Of a DNA stretch of 64,000 bases, positions 8,195 to 16,085 are shown in pieces. The position numbers and the translations under genes are program-made. Every line of letters starts with the position of its first letter. The stretch's first letter is position 1. Origin of the DNA: Trebonia kvetii (GTDB lineage: Bacteria > Actinomycetota > Actinomycetes > Streptosporangiales > Streptosporangiaceae); NCBI RefSeq assembly GCF_007827045.1, contig NZ_RPFW01000001.1:62001-126000 (forward strand). Direction: 5' to 3'. A model generated the notes under the pieces. That model saw nothing but the letters and a program-made list of their open reading frames with translations. It was not told the DNA's origin and searched no databases.

Positions 8195-8240
8195 CGAGCA
8201 TGGCCGACTGCGCGTCAGCCGGGAGGGAACGGCCCGCCGG

Positions 8241-9503
8241 TCAGGGTCGGGTGACGGCGCCGGATAGCACGATGTGCCGGTAGAACTCGCGGGCACGGGC
8301 CGGGGCGACGGCGGCGAGGTCGCGCATCGGGGACCACAGGAGCTCGCGGACGGCGGCGGCGACCCGTTCCGGGCCCGCCACGTCGTTGAGTTCGCCCGCC
8401 GCCACGCCCGCGGCGATGAGCTGGGAGAGCAGCCGGAGGCGGGTCCGCGCGCCCCGCTCGTAATGCTCGGTGACGCCGAGCGCGGTCAGCCGGCCGTAGC
8501 CCTGCAGGATGTCGATCTCCGGCGCGTACTGACGGCTGGCCTGCTGCAGTAGCCACATCAGGGCGTCGAGTGTCTCGATCACGGTCGTGCCCGTGTCGAG
8601 AACCTCCTGGTAGGCCGCGAGCAGCCGGTCGGAGAAGTCGCTGAGGATCTCGATGATCATCGAGTCCTTGGACTTGAAGTAGCGGTAGAGGTTGCTCGCC
8701 GTGAGGCCGGCCGCGTCCGCGATGTCACGCATGGTCGTCGACTCGAAGCCGCGCAGCGCGAACTGGTCGCGGGCGGCGGCGAGCACCGCGCCGCGGCGGC
8801 CCGCCAGCCGTTCCCTCGCGTCGGCCGCCCACTGCCTGGCCGTCTCGTTGACCGCGGCGATCGCGGCGGACTCGCCGCCGAGGCGGGGCGGTGGGCTCGC
8901 CACGCCGTAGAAGATGATCGCGGTGAGGCAGTCGGCCACCTCACGCGCGCTGGCCTGCCACGCCGTCGCCGTGCTGCCCGCCTGCATGGTCACCCGGTAC
9001 AGCACGTGCCGCAGCAGGCGCGGGTCGACCTCGGGGCCGATGGCGCCGTCCGCGACGGCCGCGCCGATCAGCGTCCGCCAGCGCCTGCCGAGGCTGGCGG
9101 GGTCGGCGTGGATCACGGTCTTCAGGCTCGGGCTCGCCGTGGACGGCGCGTCGAACATGCGGATCTGCACGGCCGCCGGGTGCCGGAAGGAAACCGCGGC
9201 GATCTCCCTGGTGAACTGCCGCAGCGCCGCCACCGTGTCGCCGTCGGCGTGGCTGAACTTCCGCTCCGCGTCGACCAGGTCGGCGTGGTAGTTCTCGACA
9301 AGCTCGACCGCGATGGCTTCCTTCGACTCGAAGTGGTGGTAGAGGCTGCCTGCCAGGATTCCCGAGGCGGCCGCGACGTCACGCATCGAGGTCTTGGTGT
9401 ACCCCGTGGTCGCGAACAGCTCCGCGGCCGCGTTCAGGATCTCGTCACGCCTGCGCCGGACGCCCGTGGATGGCACGGCGGCGGGCAGCGGCGATGCGGT
9501 CAT
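8241..9503 (-). CDS. Tandem TetR/AcrR regulator: two complete TetR repressors fused in one chain
   Basis: 420 residues, about twice the normal TetR length. Copy one has its HTH at about residues 18-64 (FATTGYTKTSMRDVAAASGI, then LYHHFESKEAI). Copy two has its HTH at about 236-282 (FALRGFESTTMRDIADAAGL, then LYRYFKSKDSMI). Each is followed by a helical ligand-binding domain. Such a protein could bind one palindrome as an intramolecular pseudo-dimer. It lies 71 bp downstream of the acyl-CoA carboxylase on the same strand; a palindrome at 9533-9553 is in its own promoter. Likely controls the adjacent acyl-CoA genes. Confidence 0.92.
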   Translation of the reverse strand: MTASPLPAAVPSTGVRRRRDEILNAAAELFATTGYTKTSMRDVAAASGILAGSLYHHFESKEAIAVELVENYHADLVDAERKFSHADGDTVAALRQFTREIAAVSFRHPAAVQIRMFDAPSTASPSLKTVIHADPASLGRRWRTLIGAAVADGAIGPEVDPRLLRHVLYRVTMQAGSTATAWQASAREVADCLTAIIFYGVASPPPRLGGESAAIAAVNETARQWAADARERLAGRRGAVLAAARDQFALRGFESTTMRDIADAAGLTASNLYRYFKSKDSMIIEILSDFSDRLLAAYQEVLDTGTTVIETLDALMWLLQQASRQYAPEIDILQGYGRLTALGVTEHYERGARTRLRLLSQLIAAGVAAGELNDVAGPERVAAAVRELLWSPMRDLAAVAPARAREFYRHIVLSGAVTRP

Positions 9504-9532
9504 CTGCCCATTATTCGCCGGCCGGCGACGTT

Positions 9533-9553
9533 ATCGCACTCACTGTGTGCGAT
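9533..9553. promoter_or_regulatory. Candidate TetR operator upstream of the tandem TetR gene
   Basis: ATCGCAC at 9533-9539 and GTGCGAT at 9547-9553 form a perfect 7-bp inverted repeat with a 7-nt centre. It sits 30-50 bp before the start of the tandem TetR gene and just after the carboxylase stop, a typical autoregulatory position. Confidence 0.5.
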
Positions 9554-9574
9554 TGCCACTGGCGAGGATGCCGT

Positions 9575-12500
9575 TCATGACGCGTGGCGCAGAGCTGCGG
9601 CGATGACCGAGCGCGTGTCCGCCGGGTCGATCACGTCGTCGATCTCGAAGAGCGACGCCGCGTTGAGCGCCTTGCCGCGCTCGTAGAGCTGGGCGACTCG
9701 CTCGGCGAAGCGGCGCTCCCGTTCGGCGGGATCGGCGATCGCTTCGAGTTCCCTGCGATGGCCGAGGCGCACCATCCCCTCCAGGCCCATGCCGCCGAAC
9801 TCCCCTGTTGGCCAGGCCACCGTGAGGATCGAGGCGCGCAGGTAGCCGCCGGCCATGGCCATCGCGCCGAGCCCGTAGCCCTTGCGCAGCACCACGGTGA
9901 CCTGCGGCGCGGACAGGGCCGCGGCGGCGGCGAACATGGCGCCGAAGCGGCGCACGGTTCCCTCGCGTTCCGAATCTGGCCCGACCATGAACCCAGGCGT
10001 GTCGCACAGCGACACCACGGGCAGCCCCCTGGCGTCGCACAGCCGCAGGAACCTGGTGGCCTTGTCCGCGCCCTCGGCGTCGATCGCGCCGCCGAGGTGC
10101 AGCGGGTTGTTGGCGAGCACGCCTGCGGGCCGGCCGTCGATGCGGCCGAGAACGGTGAGCATCCCGCGGCCGTAGTCCCTGGACAGTTCGAGGCCGCTGC
10201 CCTCATCGACCAGGGTGTCGATCACCGGGCGGACGTCGTAGGCGCGCAGCCGGTTCTCCGGCACGAGATGACGCTGCATCCGCTGGTCGGCGGCGGTGCC
10301 GGGGACTTGCGTGCCGGACAGCAGGGACAGCGCCGCCTTGGCCGCGGCGACGGCCGCGCGCTCGTCTGCGACGAGGATGTCAACGACCCCGTTGGCGGTC
10401 TGCACGTCCATCGGCCCGACTTCCTCCGGCGGGTACACGCCGAGGCCGCCGCCCTCGATCATCGCCGGACCGCCCATGCCGAGGCTGGATCCGCTGGTCG
10501 CGATGATGACGTCGCAGGCGCCGATGATCGCCGCGTTGCCCGCGAAGCAGTACCCGGACACCACGCCGATCAGCGGCACCTTGCCGACGAGCCGGGACAT
10601 ATGCCAGAACGTCTGGCAGTCGAGCCCGCTTGTCGCGGGCCCGTCGGTGTCGATGCCCCGGCCGCCGCCGCCCTCGCCGAAGACGATGACGGGCAGGCGG
10701 CTGCGTTCGGCAAGCCGCAGGAACCGGTCGGTCTTGGCGTGGTTCAGCCTGCCCTGGGTGCCGGCCAGGACCGTGTAGTCGTAGGACATCACGGCGGCGG
10801 GCACGCCGCCGACGGTGGCGGTGCCGAGGACCACGCCGTCGCCGGGAGTCCGCTCGATCAGGTCCTGCAGCGGCCGGGTCGACCGCTGCGCGGCGACGGT
10901 CAGCGCGCCGTACTCGGTGAACGACCCCTCGTCGACCAGGTCGGCGATGTTCTCCCGGGCGGTGCGCCTGCCCTGGTCGTGCCGGCGAGCGGTGACCTCC
11001 GGGCGTCCCTCGTCAAGCGTGTAACGGCGCCTGTCGATCGTCTCGCGCAGGTCGTCGCGGATGTGGTCCGGGTCGGCGCTCTCCGCGGCGTTCGCCGCGC
11101 CGGCGTCCTCACCCGACGGGTCGGCGTAGGCGACGGGCTGGCCCGCCTCGACGAGGTCGCCGACCGCCACGGTCACCTCCCGGATGACGCAGGGACGGCC
11201 GGCCACCACGACGTGGTGCATCTTCATGGCCTCGTACACGAGCACTTCGGCCCCGGCGGCGACCTCGTCGCCCGCCTCGACAAGCACGTCAACGACGACG
11301 CCCTGCATCGAGGCGCGCAGCGCGACGGCCGCGTCGGGCACTGCCGCTGCCGCAGGAGCCCAGTTGGGCGGAGCCTGCGCCCGACGCGTACCGGTTCGCG
11401 GAGCCTCGGTTCCCCGCGCACCGGACAACGGCGCGGCGGCACTGCCGGTCAGTCTGGACAGGTGCACATCGAGGTAGCCGGTGTCGATCCGACCCTCGCG
11501 CAGCGCCGGGTCGGCCGCGATGGCGAGCAGCAGGTCCGTGTTGACCGCGACGCCCTGGACGTCGAACTCACCGAGCGCGCGGCGCAGCCTGGCGAGAGCC
11601 TCCTCCAGGGTGGCGCCGGAGGCGATGACCTTCGCGAGCAGCGAGTCGTAGCGCGGGCTGACCTGATAGCCGGGGTAGCCGTGCGTGTCGACCCGCACGC
11701 CCCGGCCGGCCGGCGGCAGAAAGCGGTCGAGGCGGCCGGCGCCCGCGAGGACGGAGCCGTCTTGGGTGACCGTCTCGGCGTTGAGCCTGGCCTGGACCGC
11801 GAAGCCGCGCCCTGGCACCGCGCTTGCCTGCCCCGCCTCGGCCAGTCCTGCCTTGGCCAGTCCCGCCTTGGACAGTGGCGAGCCGTCCGCGAGACGCAGC
11901 GCGAGGGCCACTAGGTCGAGCCCCGTCACCTCCTCGGTCACCGTGTGCTCCACCTGGATGCGCGGGTTGACCTCAAGGAAGGTGATCTCGTTCTCGCGGA
12001 CAAGGAACTCCACGGTGGCCAGGCCGCAATACGGGACCGCGCCGATGAGGGCGGTCGCCGCGGCATGCAGTCGTGCGCGCACGTCGTCATCGAGCCAGGG
12101 CGCCGGGGCGATCTCGATGAGCTTCTGGCGGCGGCGCTGCACCGAGCAGTCCCGGTCGCCCAGGGCGAGCACCGTGCCCGCGGCGTCGGCCGCGACCTGC
12201 ACCTCGATGTGCCTGGCGCCCTCGATGAGTTCCTCGGCGTACAGGGCGGCGGAGCCGAACGCGGCCCTGGCCTCGGCGGCGCACCGGTGGTAGGCCGCGG
12301 CGAGGTCCGCGCCGGCCGCCTTGGCGACCGGGGCCATGCCCCGCCCGCCGCCGCCGGCCACCGCCTTGACCATCACGGCGCCGCCCGGTCCCAGGCTGTC
12401 GAGGAGGCGCCGGACCTCGTCGAGCGTGGCGGGCCCTTCGGTGCCGCGGGGTACCGGGACGCCGACTCCGGCCGCGATGGCCCGCGCCCGGCTCTTGTCG

Positions 12501-12835
12501 CCGAACGCCTCGAGAGCCTGCGGTGGGGGGCCGACGAAAGCCACAAGCCGTTCGGCACACTGGTTAGCGAAATGCGCGCTCTCGGCGAGAAAACCGTAGC
12601 CGGGGTGGATCGCATCCGCGCCCGCCGTCACTGCCGCGGCGATGACGGCGTCGGTGTCCAGGTACCCCGCCGCGCCGGTCCCCGGCAGGGCGATGGCCTC
12701 GTCCGCGCGGGCGACGTGCGCGCAGTCACGGTCGTCGGTGGTGTAGACGGCGACGGTATCCAGGCCCTCGAGGGCGGCGGAGGCGATGATGCGGACCGCG
12801 ATCTCGCCCCGGTTGGCGACGAGGAGCTTACGCAC
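9575..12835 (-). CDS. Single-chain long-chain acyl-CoA carboxylase (BC-BCCP-CT)
   Basis: 1086 residues containing all three parts of a biotin-dependent carboxylase. Biotin carboxylase occupies about 1-450 (VANRGEIAVRI, ATP loop AVAGGGGRGM, EVNPRIQVEHTVTE). The biotin carrier has EAMKM at about 532-536 (Lys to be biotinylated). The carboxyltransferase covers about 590-1086 (FGEGGGGRG, VSGYCFAGNAAI, LCDTPGFMVG, GYGLGAMAMAGG). This order and size match single-chain LCC enzymes described from mycobacteria, which carboxylate acyl-CoAs of varied chain length. Most actinobacterial ACC/PCC enzymes use separate alpha and beta chains. It lies 15 bp downstream of the thiolase gene, so is likely in that operon. 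Confidence 0.93.
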   Translation of the reverse strand: MRKLLVANRGEIAVRIIASAALEGLDTVAVYTTDDRDCAHVARADEAIALPGTGAAGYLDTDAVIAAAVTAGADAIHPGYGFLAESAHFANQCAERLVAFVGPPPQALEAFGDKSRARAIAAGVGVPVPRGTEGPATLDEVRRLLDSLGPGGAVMVKAVAGGGGRGMAPVAKAAGADLAAAYHRCAAEARAAFGSAALYAEELIEGARHIEVQVAADAAGTVLALGDRDCSVQRRRQKLIEIAPAPWLDDDVRARLHAAATALIGAVPYCGLATVEFLVRENEITFLEVNPRIQVEHTVTEEVTGLDLVALALRLADGSPLSKAGLAKAGLAEAGQASAVPGRGFAVQARLNAETVTQDGSVLAGAGRLDRFLPPAGRGVRVDTHGYPGYQVSPRYDSLLAKVIASGATLEEALARLRRALGEFDVQGVAVNTDLLLAIAADPALREGRIDTGYLDVHLSRLTGSAAAPLSGARGTEAPRTGTRRAQAPPNWAPAAAAVPDAAVALRASMQGVVVDVLVEAGDEVAAGAEVLVYEAMKMHHVVVAGRPCVIREVTVAVGDLVEAGQPVAYADPSGEDAGAANAAESADPDHIRDDLRETIDRRRYTLDEGRPEVTARRHDQGRRTARENIADLVDEGSFTEYGALTVAAQRSTRPLQDLIERTPGDGVVLGTATVGGVPAAVMSYDYTVLAGTQGRLNHAKTDRFLRLAERSRLPVIVFGEGGGGRGIDTDGPATSGLDCQTFWHMSRLVGKVPLIGVVSGYCFAGNAAIIGACDVIIATSGSSLGMGGPAMIEGGGLGVYPPEEVGPMDVQTANGVVDILVADERAAVAAAKAALSLLSGTQVPGTAADQRMQRHLVPENRLRAYDVRPVIDTLVDEGSGLELSRDYGRGMLTVLGRIDGRPAGVLANNPLHLGGAIDAEGADKATRFLRLCDARGLPVVSLCDTPGFMVGPDSEREGTVRRFGAMFAAAAALSAPQVTVVLRKGYGLGAMAMAGGYLRASILTVAWPTGEFGGMGLEGMVRLGHRRELEAIADPAERERRFAERVAQLYERGKALNAASLFEIDDVIDPADTRSVIAAALRHAS

Positions 12836-12850
12836 GGGGGTCGATCCTGG

Positions 12851-14056
12851 TCAGCTGGCGGACCTTTCCAGGATGTGGATGGCGCAGGCGGAGCCGAGGC
12901 CGATGACGTGGGTGAGGCCGACGCGGGCGCCATCGATCTGCCGGGGGCCTGCCTCGCCGCGCAGGTGGGTGGCGACCTCGTAGACGTTGGCGATGCCGGT
13001 GGCGCCGATGGGATGGCCCTTGGACTGCAGGCCGCCCGACACGTTCACCGGCAGGCGGCCGTCCCGCCAGGGTGCGCCCGACTCGAAGAAGTCGACGGCG
13101 CCGCCAGGCGGGCAGAGCATCAGGTTGTCGTAGTGCACCAGCTCCGCGGTGGCGAAGCAGTCGTGCAGCTCCACCAGGTTCAGGTCGTCAGGCGAGACGC
13201 CTGCCTGGTCGTAGGCCGTCTTCGCCGCGTTGCGGGTCAGCGTGTTCACGTTCGGCAGGATCTGGCAGCCCTCCTCGTATGGGTCGGTCGTCAGCACCGA
13301 GGCGGAGACCTTCACCGCGCGACGCCGCTGCTCCGGGTCGAGGGTGGCCAGCTTCGCCCCGCTGACCAGCACGGCCGCAGCGGCGCCGTCCGTGTTCGCC
13401 GAGCACATGGGACGGGTGTTGGGGTAGGAGATCATGATGTCGCCGAGAATCTCCTCCAGTGTGAACCGCTTGGTGTAGGCGGCGAGCGGGTTCAGTGCCG
13501 AGTGGGCGTGGTTCTTCTCGGAGATCCTGGCGAACAGCTCGGCGCTCGTGCCGCCGTAAGTGTGCTCGTACTCCAGGCCGACCTGCGCGAAGACACCCGG
13601 CATGGTCTCCGTGCCGACGAGGCCGTCGAGCGGTGCCACCGCGCCGAAGCGACCCTCCGGCCGCCAGGTGCCCGCGGACGCGCTGCGCGTGCCGCCGGCC
13701 AGCAGACCCGCCCCGGACAGCTTCTCGACCCCGACCGCGAGGCCGAGGTCGGCCTCGCCCGCCTTGATGGCGAGCATGACCGTGCGCAGCGCGGTGGCGC
13801 CGGTGGCACACGCGTTGGTGACGTTGTAGACGGGGATGCCGTACTGGCCGATCTGCTTCTGCACCCGCTGGCCGAGAGCGGTATTCGATTGCATCAGGTT
13901 GCCGCAGGCCATCACCTGCATCTGTGCCATGGTGAGGCCCGCGTCGGTGAGCGCGCCGAGGCACGCCTCCGACGCGAGGTCGGTGAGGTCCTTGTCCTTG
14001 TGCTTGCCGAACTTGGTCATGTGGATGCCGAGCACCCAGACGGAATCCGCGGACAT
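12851..14056 (-). CDS. Thiolase-family protein (SCP-x / lipid-transfer-type acetyl-CoA acetyltransferase)
   Basis: 401 residues from ATG 14056, chosen because AGGAGG precedes it directly and the upstream ORF stops 1 nt before. The nucleophilic Cys is in NVTNACATGATAL and the active His in SKGHPIGATG. The late motif is GLGSACAIHILE rather than the CxxCGG form of degradative thiolases. This resembles SCP-x-type thiolases that act with a DUF35 OB-fold partner, as in steroid or branched acyl side-chain cleavage. The partner gene (14058-14477) is immediately upstream. Cleaves or condenses acyl-CoAs in the cytosol; exact substrate unknown. Confidence 0.9.
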   Translation of the reverse strand: MSADSVWVLGIHMTKFGKHKDKDLTDLASEACLGALTDAGLTMAQMQVMACGNLMQSNTALGQRVQKQIGQYGIPVYNVTNACATGATALRTVMLAIKAGEADLGLAVGVEKLSGAGLLAGGTRSASAGTWRPEGRFGAVAPLDGLVGTETMPGVFAQVGLEYEHTYGGTSAELFARISEKNHAHSALNPLAAYTKRFTLEEILGDIMISYPNTRPMCSANTDGAAAAVLVSGAKLATLDPEQRRRAVKVSASVLTTDPYEEGCQILPNVNTLTRNAAKTAYDQAGVSPDDLNLVELHDCFATAELVHYDNLMLCPPGGAVDFFESGAPWRDGRLPVNVSGGLQSKGHPIGATGIANVYEVATHLRGEAGPRQIDGARVGLTHVIGLGSACAIHILERSAS

Positions 14057-14057
14057 A

Positions 14058-14477
14058 TCAGTCCTCCTGGGCGACTGGTTCGAAGCCGAAGCCGACGGCC
14101 TCGGTGCCCTCATCATCGGTGCCGAGGGAGTAGACCGCCAGCCTGACGGGCAGGCCGACCCGCACGTGGTCCGGGTCGGCGGGGACGTTGATGAGGTTCG
14201 CGCGCACCTGGGTGCCGCCGCAGTCGACGACCGCGGCGACGAACGGCACCCGCACGCCGGGCGCCGCCATGTGGACGATGGTGAACGTGCGGACCGTGCC
14301 CTCGGTCGGCAGCGGCGCCGCCCTGAAGTCCGACCCAGGGCAGGCGGCGCAGGCGTTGCGCCGGTCGAAGTAATGAGCGCCGCAGGCGGTGCATTCGCTG
14401 GCGACCAGGTGCGGCGCCGGGGTGAGCGCGAGGTAGGAGACGAGCGGGACGGTCGCGGCCCCTCCGCGGTCTGCCAT
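14058..14477 (-). CDS. OB-fold/Zn-ribbon (DUF35) acyl-CoA-associated protein
   Basis: 139 residues from ATG 14477, fixed by GGAGGAGGTG upstream. The N-terminal rubredoxin-like zinc ribbon is seen as CTACGAHYFDRRNACAAC (two CxxC pairs), followed by an OB-fold (GTVRTFTIVHMAAPG, PFVAAVVDCGG). DUF35 proteins pair with thiolases and (de)hydratases handling CoA-linked steroid or polyketide-like substrates. The gene stops 1 nt before the thiolase ATG, so a stoichiometric complex is likely. Confidence 0.9.
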   Translation of the reverse strand: MADRGGAATVPLVSYLALTPAPHLVASECTACGAHYFDRRNACAACPGSDFRAAPLPTEGTVRTFTIVHMAAPGVRVPFVAAVVDCGGTQVRANLINVPADPDHVRVGLPVRLAVYSLGTDDEGTEAVGFGFEPVAQED

Positions 14478-14496
14478 GGGCACCTCCTCCTTACTA

Positions 14497-14513
14497 CCGA
14501 CGAACTTCGTCGG
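14497..14513. promoter_or_regulatory. Perfect palindrome, candidate operator of the OB-fold/thiolase/carboxylase operon
   Basis: CCGACGAACTTCGTCGG is a perfect 8-bp inverted repeat around one central base, located 20-36 bp upstream of the OB-fold gene start and after the TetR stop. A TetR dimer site is the simplest reading; the TetR at 14571-15230 or the tandem TetR at 8241-9503 are candidate binders. Confidence 0.55.
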
Positions 14514-14570
14514 CATGGCCTTCAATATTTCAGAGGCGGTATGCGGCAGCAAGGGCTTGCCGCGCTCGCG

Positions 14571-15230
14571 TCAGCGGTCGCCGAAGTCGTAGCCGCAGCC
14601 GCGCAGCACCAGGTCGACCAGGTCTGCCAGGTAGCCGTGCGCGCCGGCCAGCATCTTGTCGCGCAACTCAGGCGGGGTGGCGAGCAGGTGCATCACGACC
14701 CCGCCGAGGATCGCGTCGAGCACGGCGGTCGGCGACGTGGCCGCGGGCAGCAGGCCGGCGTCCATGGCCGACCTGATGGCGGCCCGGGACTGCACGATCA
14801 CCGGCGCCGCCCGCTCCTTGTGGAAAGCCTCGAGAAGCTCCGGGTTCTGCGGCGCCTCGACGAAGACGCGCAGCGAGTTGATCCCGTCCCCCGACACGTA
14901 GTCGAAGTAGCGCCGCGCCGCAGCGATCAGGTACTGCCTGATGTCGCCGCGCGGCACGACGGCAACGTGGTCTTCCGCGGCGCGGGCCATGGTGGCGAGC
15001 AGCAGGTCGGTCTTGCTGGCGTACCGGCGGTAGATGGCGTCCTTGCTGACGCGCGCCTGGTGCGCGACGACGTCGAAGTTGAACCCGGCCCAGCCGCGCT
15101 CGGCGTACACCGCGCGCGCCACGTCGAGAATCCGCCGGTCCACGTCGGCATCCCTGCGGCGGCCGCGCCGCCTGGGCGCCGGGGCGTCCGCTGCGGGATC
15201 GGCCGGCTCGGTCGTGTCCGCGATGCTCAT
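14571..15230 (-). CDS. TetR/AcrR family transcriptional regulator
   Basis: 219 residues. The N-terminal HTH spans about 30-76 (RILDVARAVYAERGWAGFNF, then VVAHQARVSKDAIYRRYASK). It is preceded by a disordered basic tail (PRRRGRRRD). The C-terminal domain (about 95-219) resembles the TetR_C domain of fatty-acid or xenobiotic regulators. It lies upstream on the same strand as the OB-fold/thiolase/carboxylase genes, with a 17-bp palindrome between, so local control of acyl-CoA metabolism is likely. Ligand unknown. Confidence 0.9.
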   Translation of the reverse strand: MSIADTTEPADPAADAPAPRRRGRRRDADVDRRILDVARAVYAERGWAGFNFDVVAHQARVSKDAIYRRYASKTDLLLATMARAAEDHVAVVPRGDIRQYLIAAARRYFDYVSGDGINSLRVFVEAPQNPELLEAFHKERAAPVIVQSRAAIRSAMDAGLLPAATSPTAVLDAILGGVVMHLLATPPELRDKMLAGAHGYLADLVDLVLRGCGYDFGDR

Positions 15231-15319
15231 CCTCGCATGCTAGCCGCGGCGGCACGGCGCAGCCGAGCCCCGGTGGCAGCCGGCCTGCCGGCGGTTTCTC
15301 GGATGTCAGGCGCGTCTGC

Positions 15320-15919
15320 TTAGCGGGGACGGCGGCCGGGGGCGGTGACGGTCGAGCCGGTGGCCGGGCCGAATGACGGGAGGCCGAGCTTGCGGTGGTC
15401 CCAGGAGCGGATGCGTTCGGCGTGGACACGGACGGCCACTCGCTTGCGCAATGCGGCCTCGACGAACGGGCGCATCTCCTCGCTGTAGGGGCCGGTGTAG
15501 CGCTCCCAGACGGCGACGCCGATCCGCCACAGCAGGTCCGGGTCGTCGCTTACCTCGGCGCGGCCCTCGACTGCCACGCCGCGCAATTCGTCGTAGACGT
15601 CGCCGTCCTCGGCCAGGCAGGTGATCCGCGGATCGCGGCGGAGGTTGACCGCCTTCTGGGACTTGGCCTTGGTCTCGAAGCAGATGTCGCCGTCGATCAC
15701 CGCGAACCACATCGCGACCAGGTGCGGCTGGCCGCCCGGACCGATGGAGCCCATCGTCATCGAGCGGACGCCGGCGAGCAGTTCGGCGATTTCGCCTTCG
15801 GTGAGGGTGATCTGCGCCCGCTGGTTGACCCCGGGGCTGCGCCCGGGCGGCGGGCCGGCCGCCTGCTCCCCCGCATCGTCCGTGCTTCCTGATGTCGTCC
15901 CCGAGCCATTGGAAGTCAT
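15320..15919 (-). CDS. Pyridoxamine-5'-phosphate-oxidase-fold (flavin/F420) protein
   Basis: 199 residues from ATG 15919 with GAGAGGTG upstream. After a flexible Ser/Gly-rich head, residues about 38-160 form the split-barrel: SMTMGSIGPGGQPHLVAMWF, ICFETKAKSQKAVNLRRDPR and LAEDGDVYDELRGVAVEGRA. The KSQKAVNLRRDPR segment is typical of F420- or FMN-binding PPOX members in actinomycetes. Likely a small reductase or cofactor-binding protein; the substrate is not evident. Sits between the TetR and acyl-CoA dehydrogenase genes, on the same strand. Confidence 0.85.
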   Translation of the reverse strand: MTSNGSGTTSGSTDDAGEQAAGPPPGRSPGVNQRAQITLTEGEIAELLAGVRSMTMGSIGPGGQPHLVAMWFAVIDGDICFETKAKSQKAVNLRRDPRITCLAEDGDVYDELRGVAVEGRAEVSDDPDLLWRIGVAVWERYTGPYSEEMRPFVEAALRKRVAVRVHAERIRSWDHRKLGLPSFGPATGSTVTAPGRRPR

Positions 15920-16058
15920 GCGGCACCTCTCGCCGGTCCTCGCTACCCGAGCAGCGTAAGCGACATGTACTGGTTTTGGGTGCGACAAAACGTTCTAAAT
16001 CGGATGGGATTTTGCCCCGAACGCGGTATATGTCTTCGCGTGGGGATGGGGGAACCAG

Positions 16059-16076
16059 GCAACCGTTCGGGATGAT
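16059..16076 (-). repeat. 18-bp 3'-flanking repeat, copy 1
   Basis: GCAACCGTTCGGGATGAT is identical to 63136-63153. In the sense of the upstream gene it begins 9 nt after the TAA stop of the acyl-CoA dehydrogenase gene. Confidence 0.75.
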
Positions 16077-16085
16077 CTTCTTGGG

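Noticed and set aside
9584..11914. 776-codon open frame antisense to the acyl-CoA carboxylase
   Set aside because: Arginine/histidine/valine-rich shadow translation of a GC-rich coding strand; the opposite strand has full carboxylase homology.
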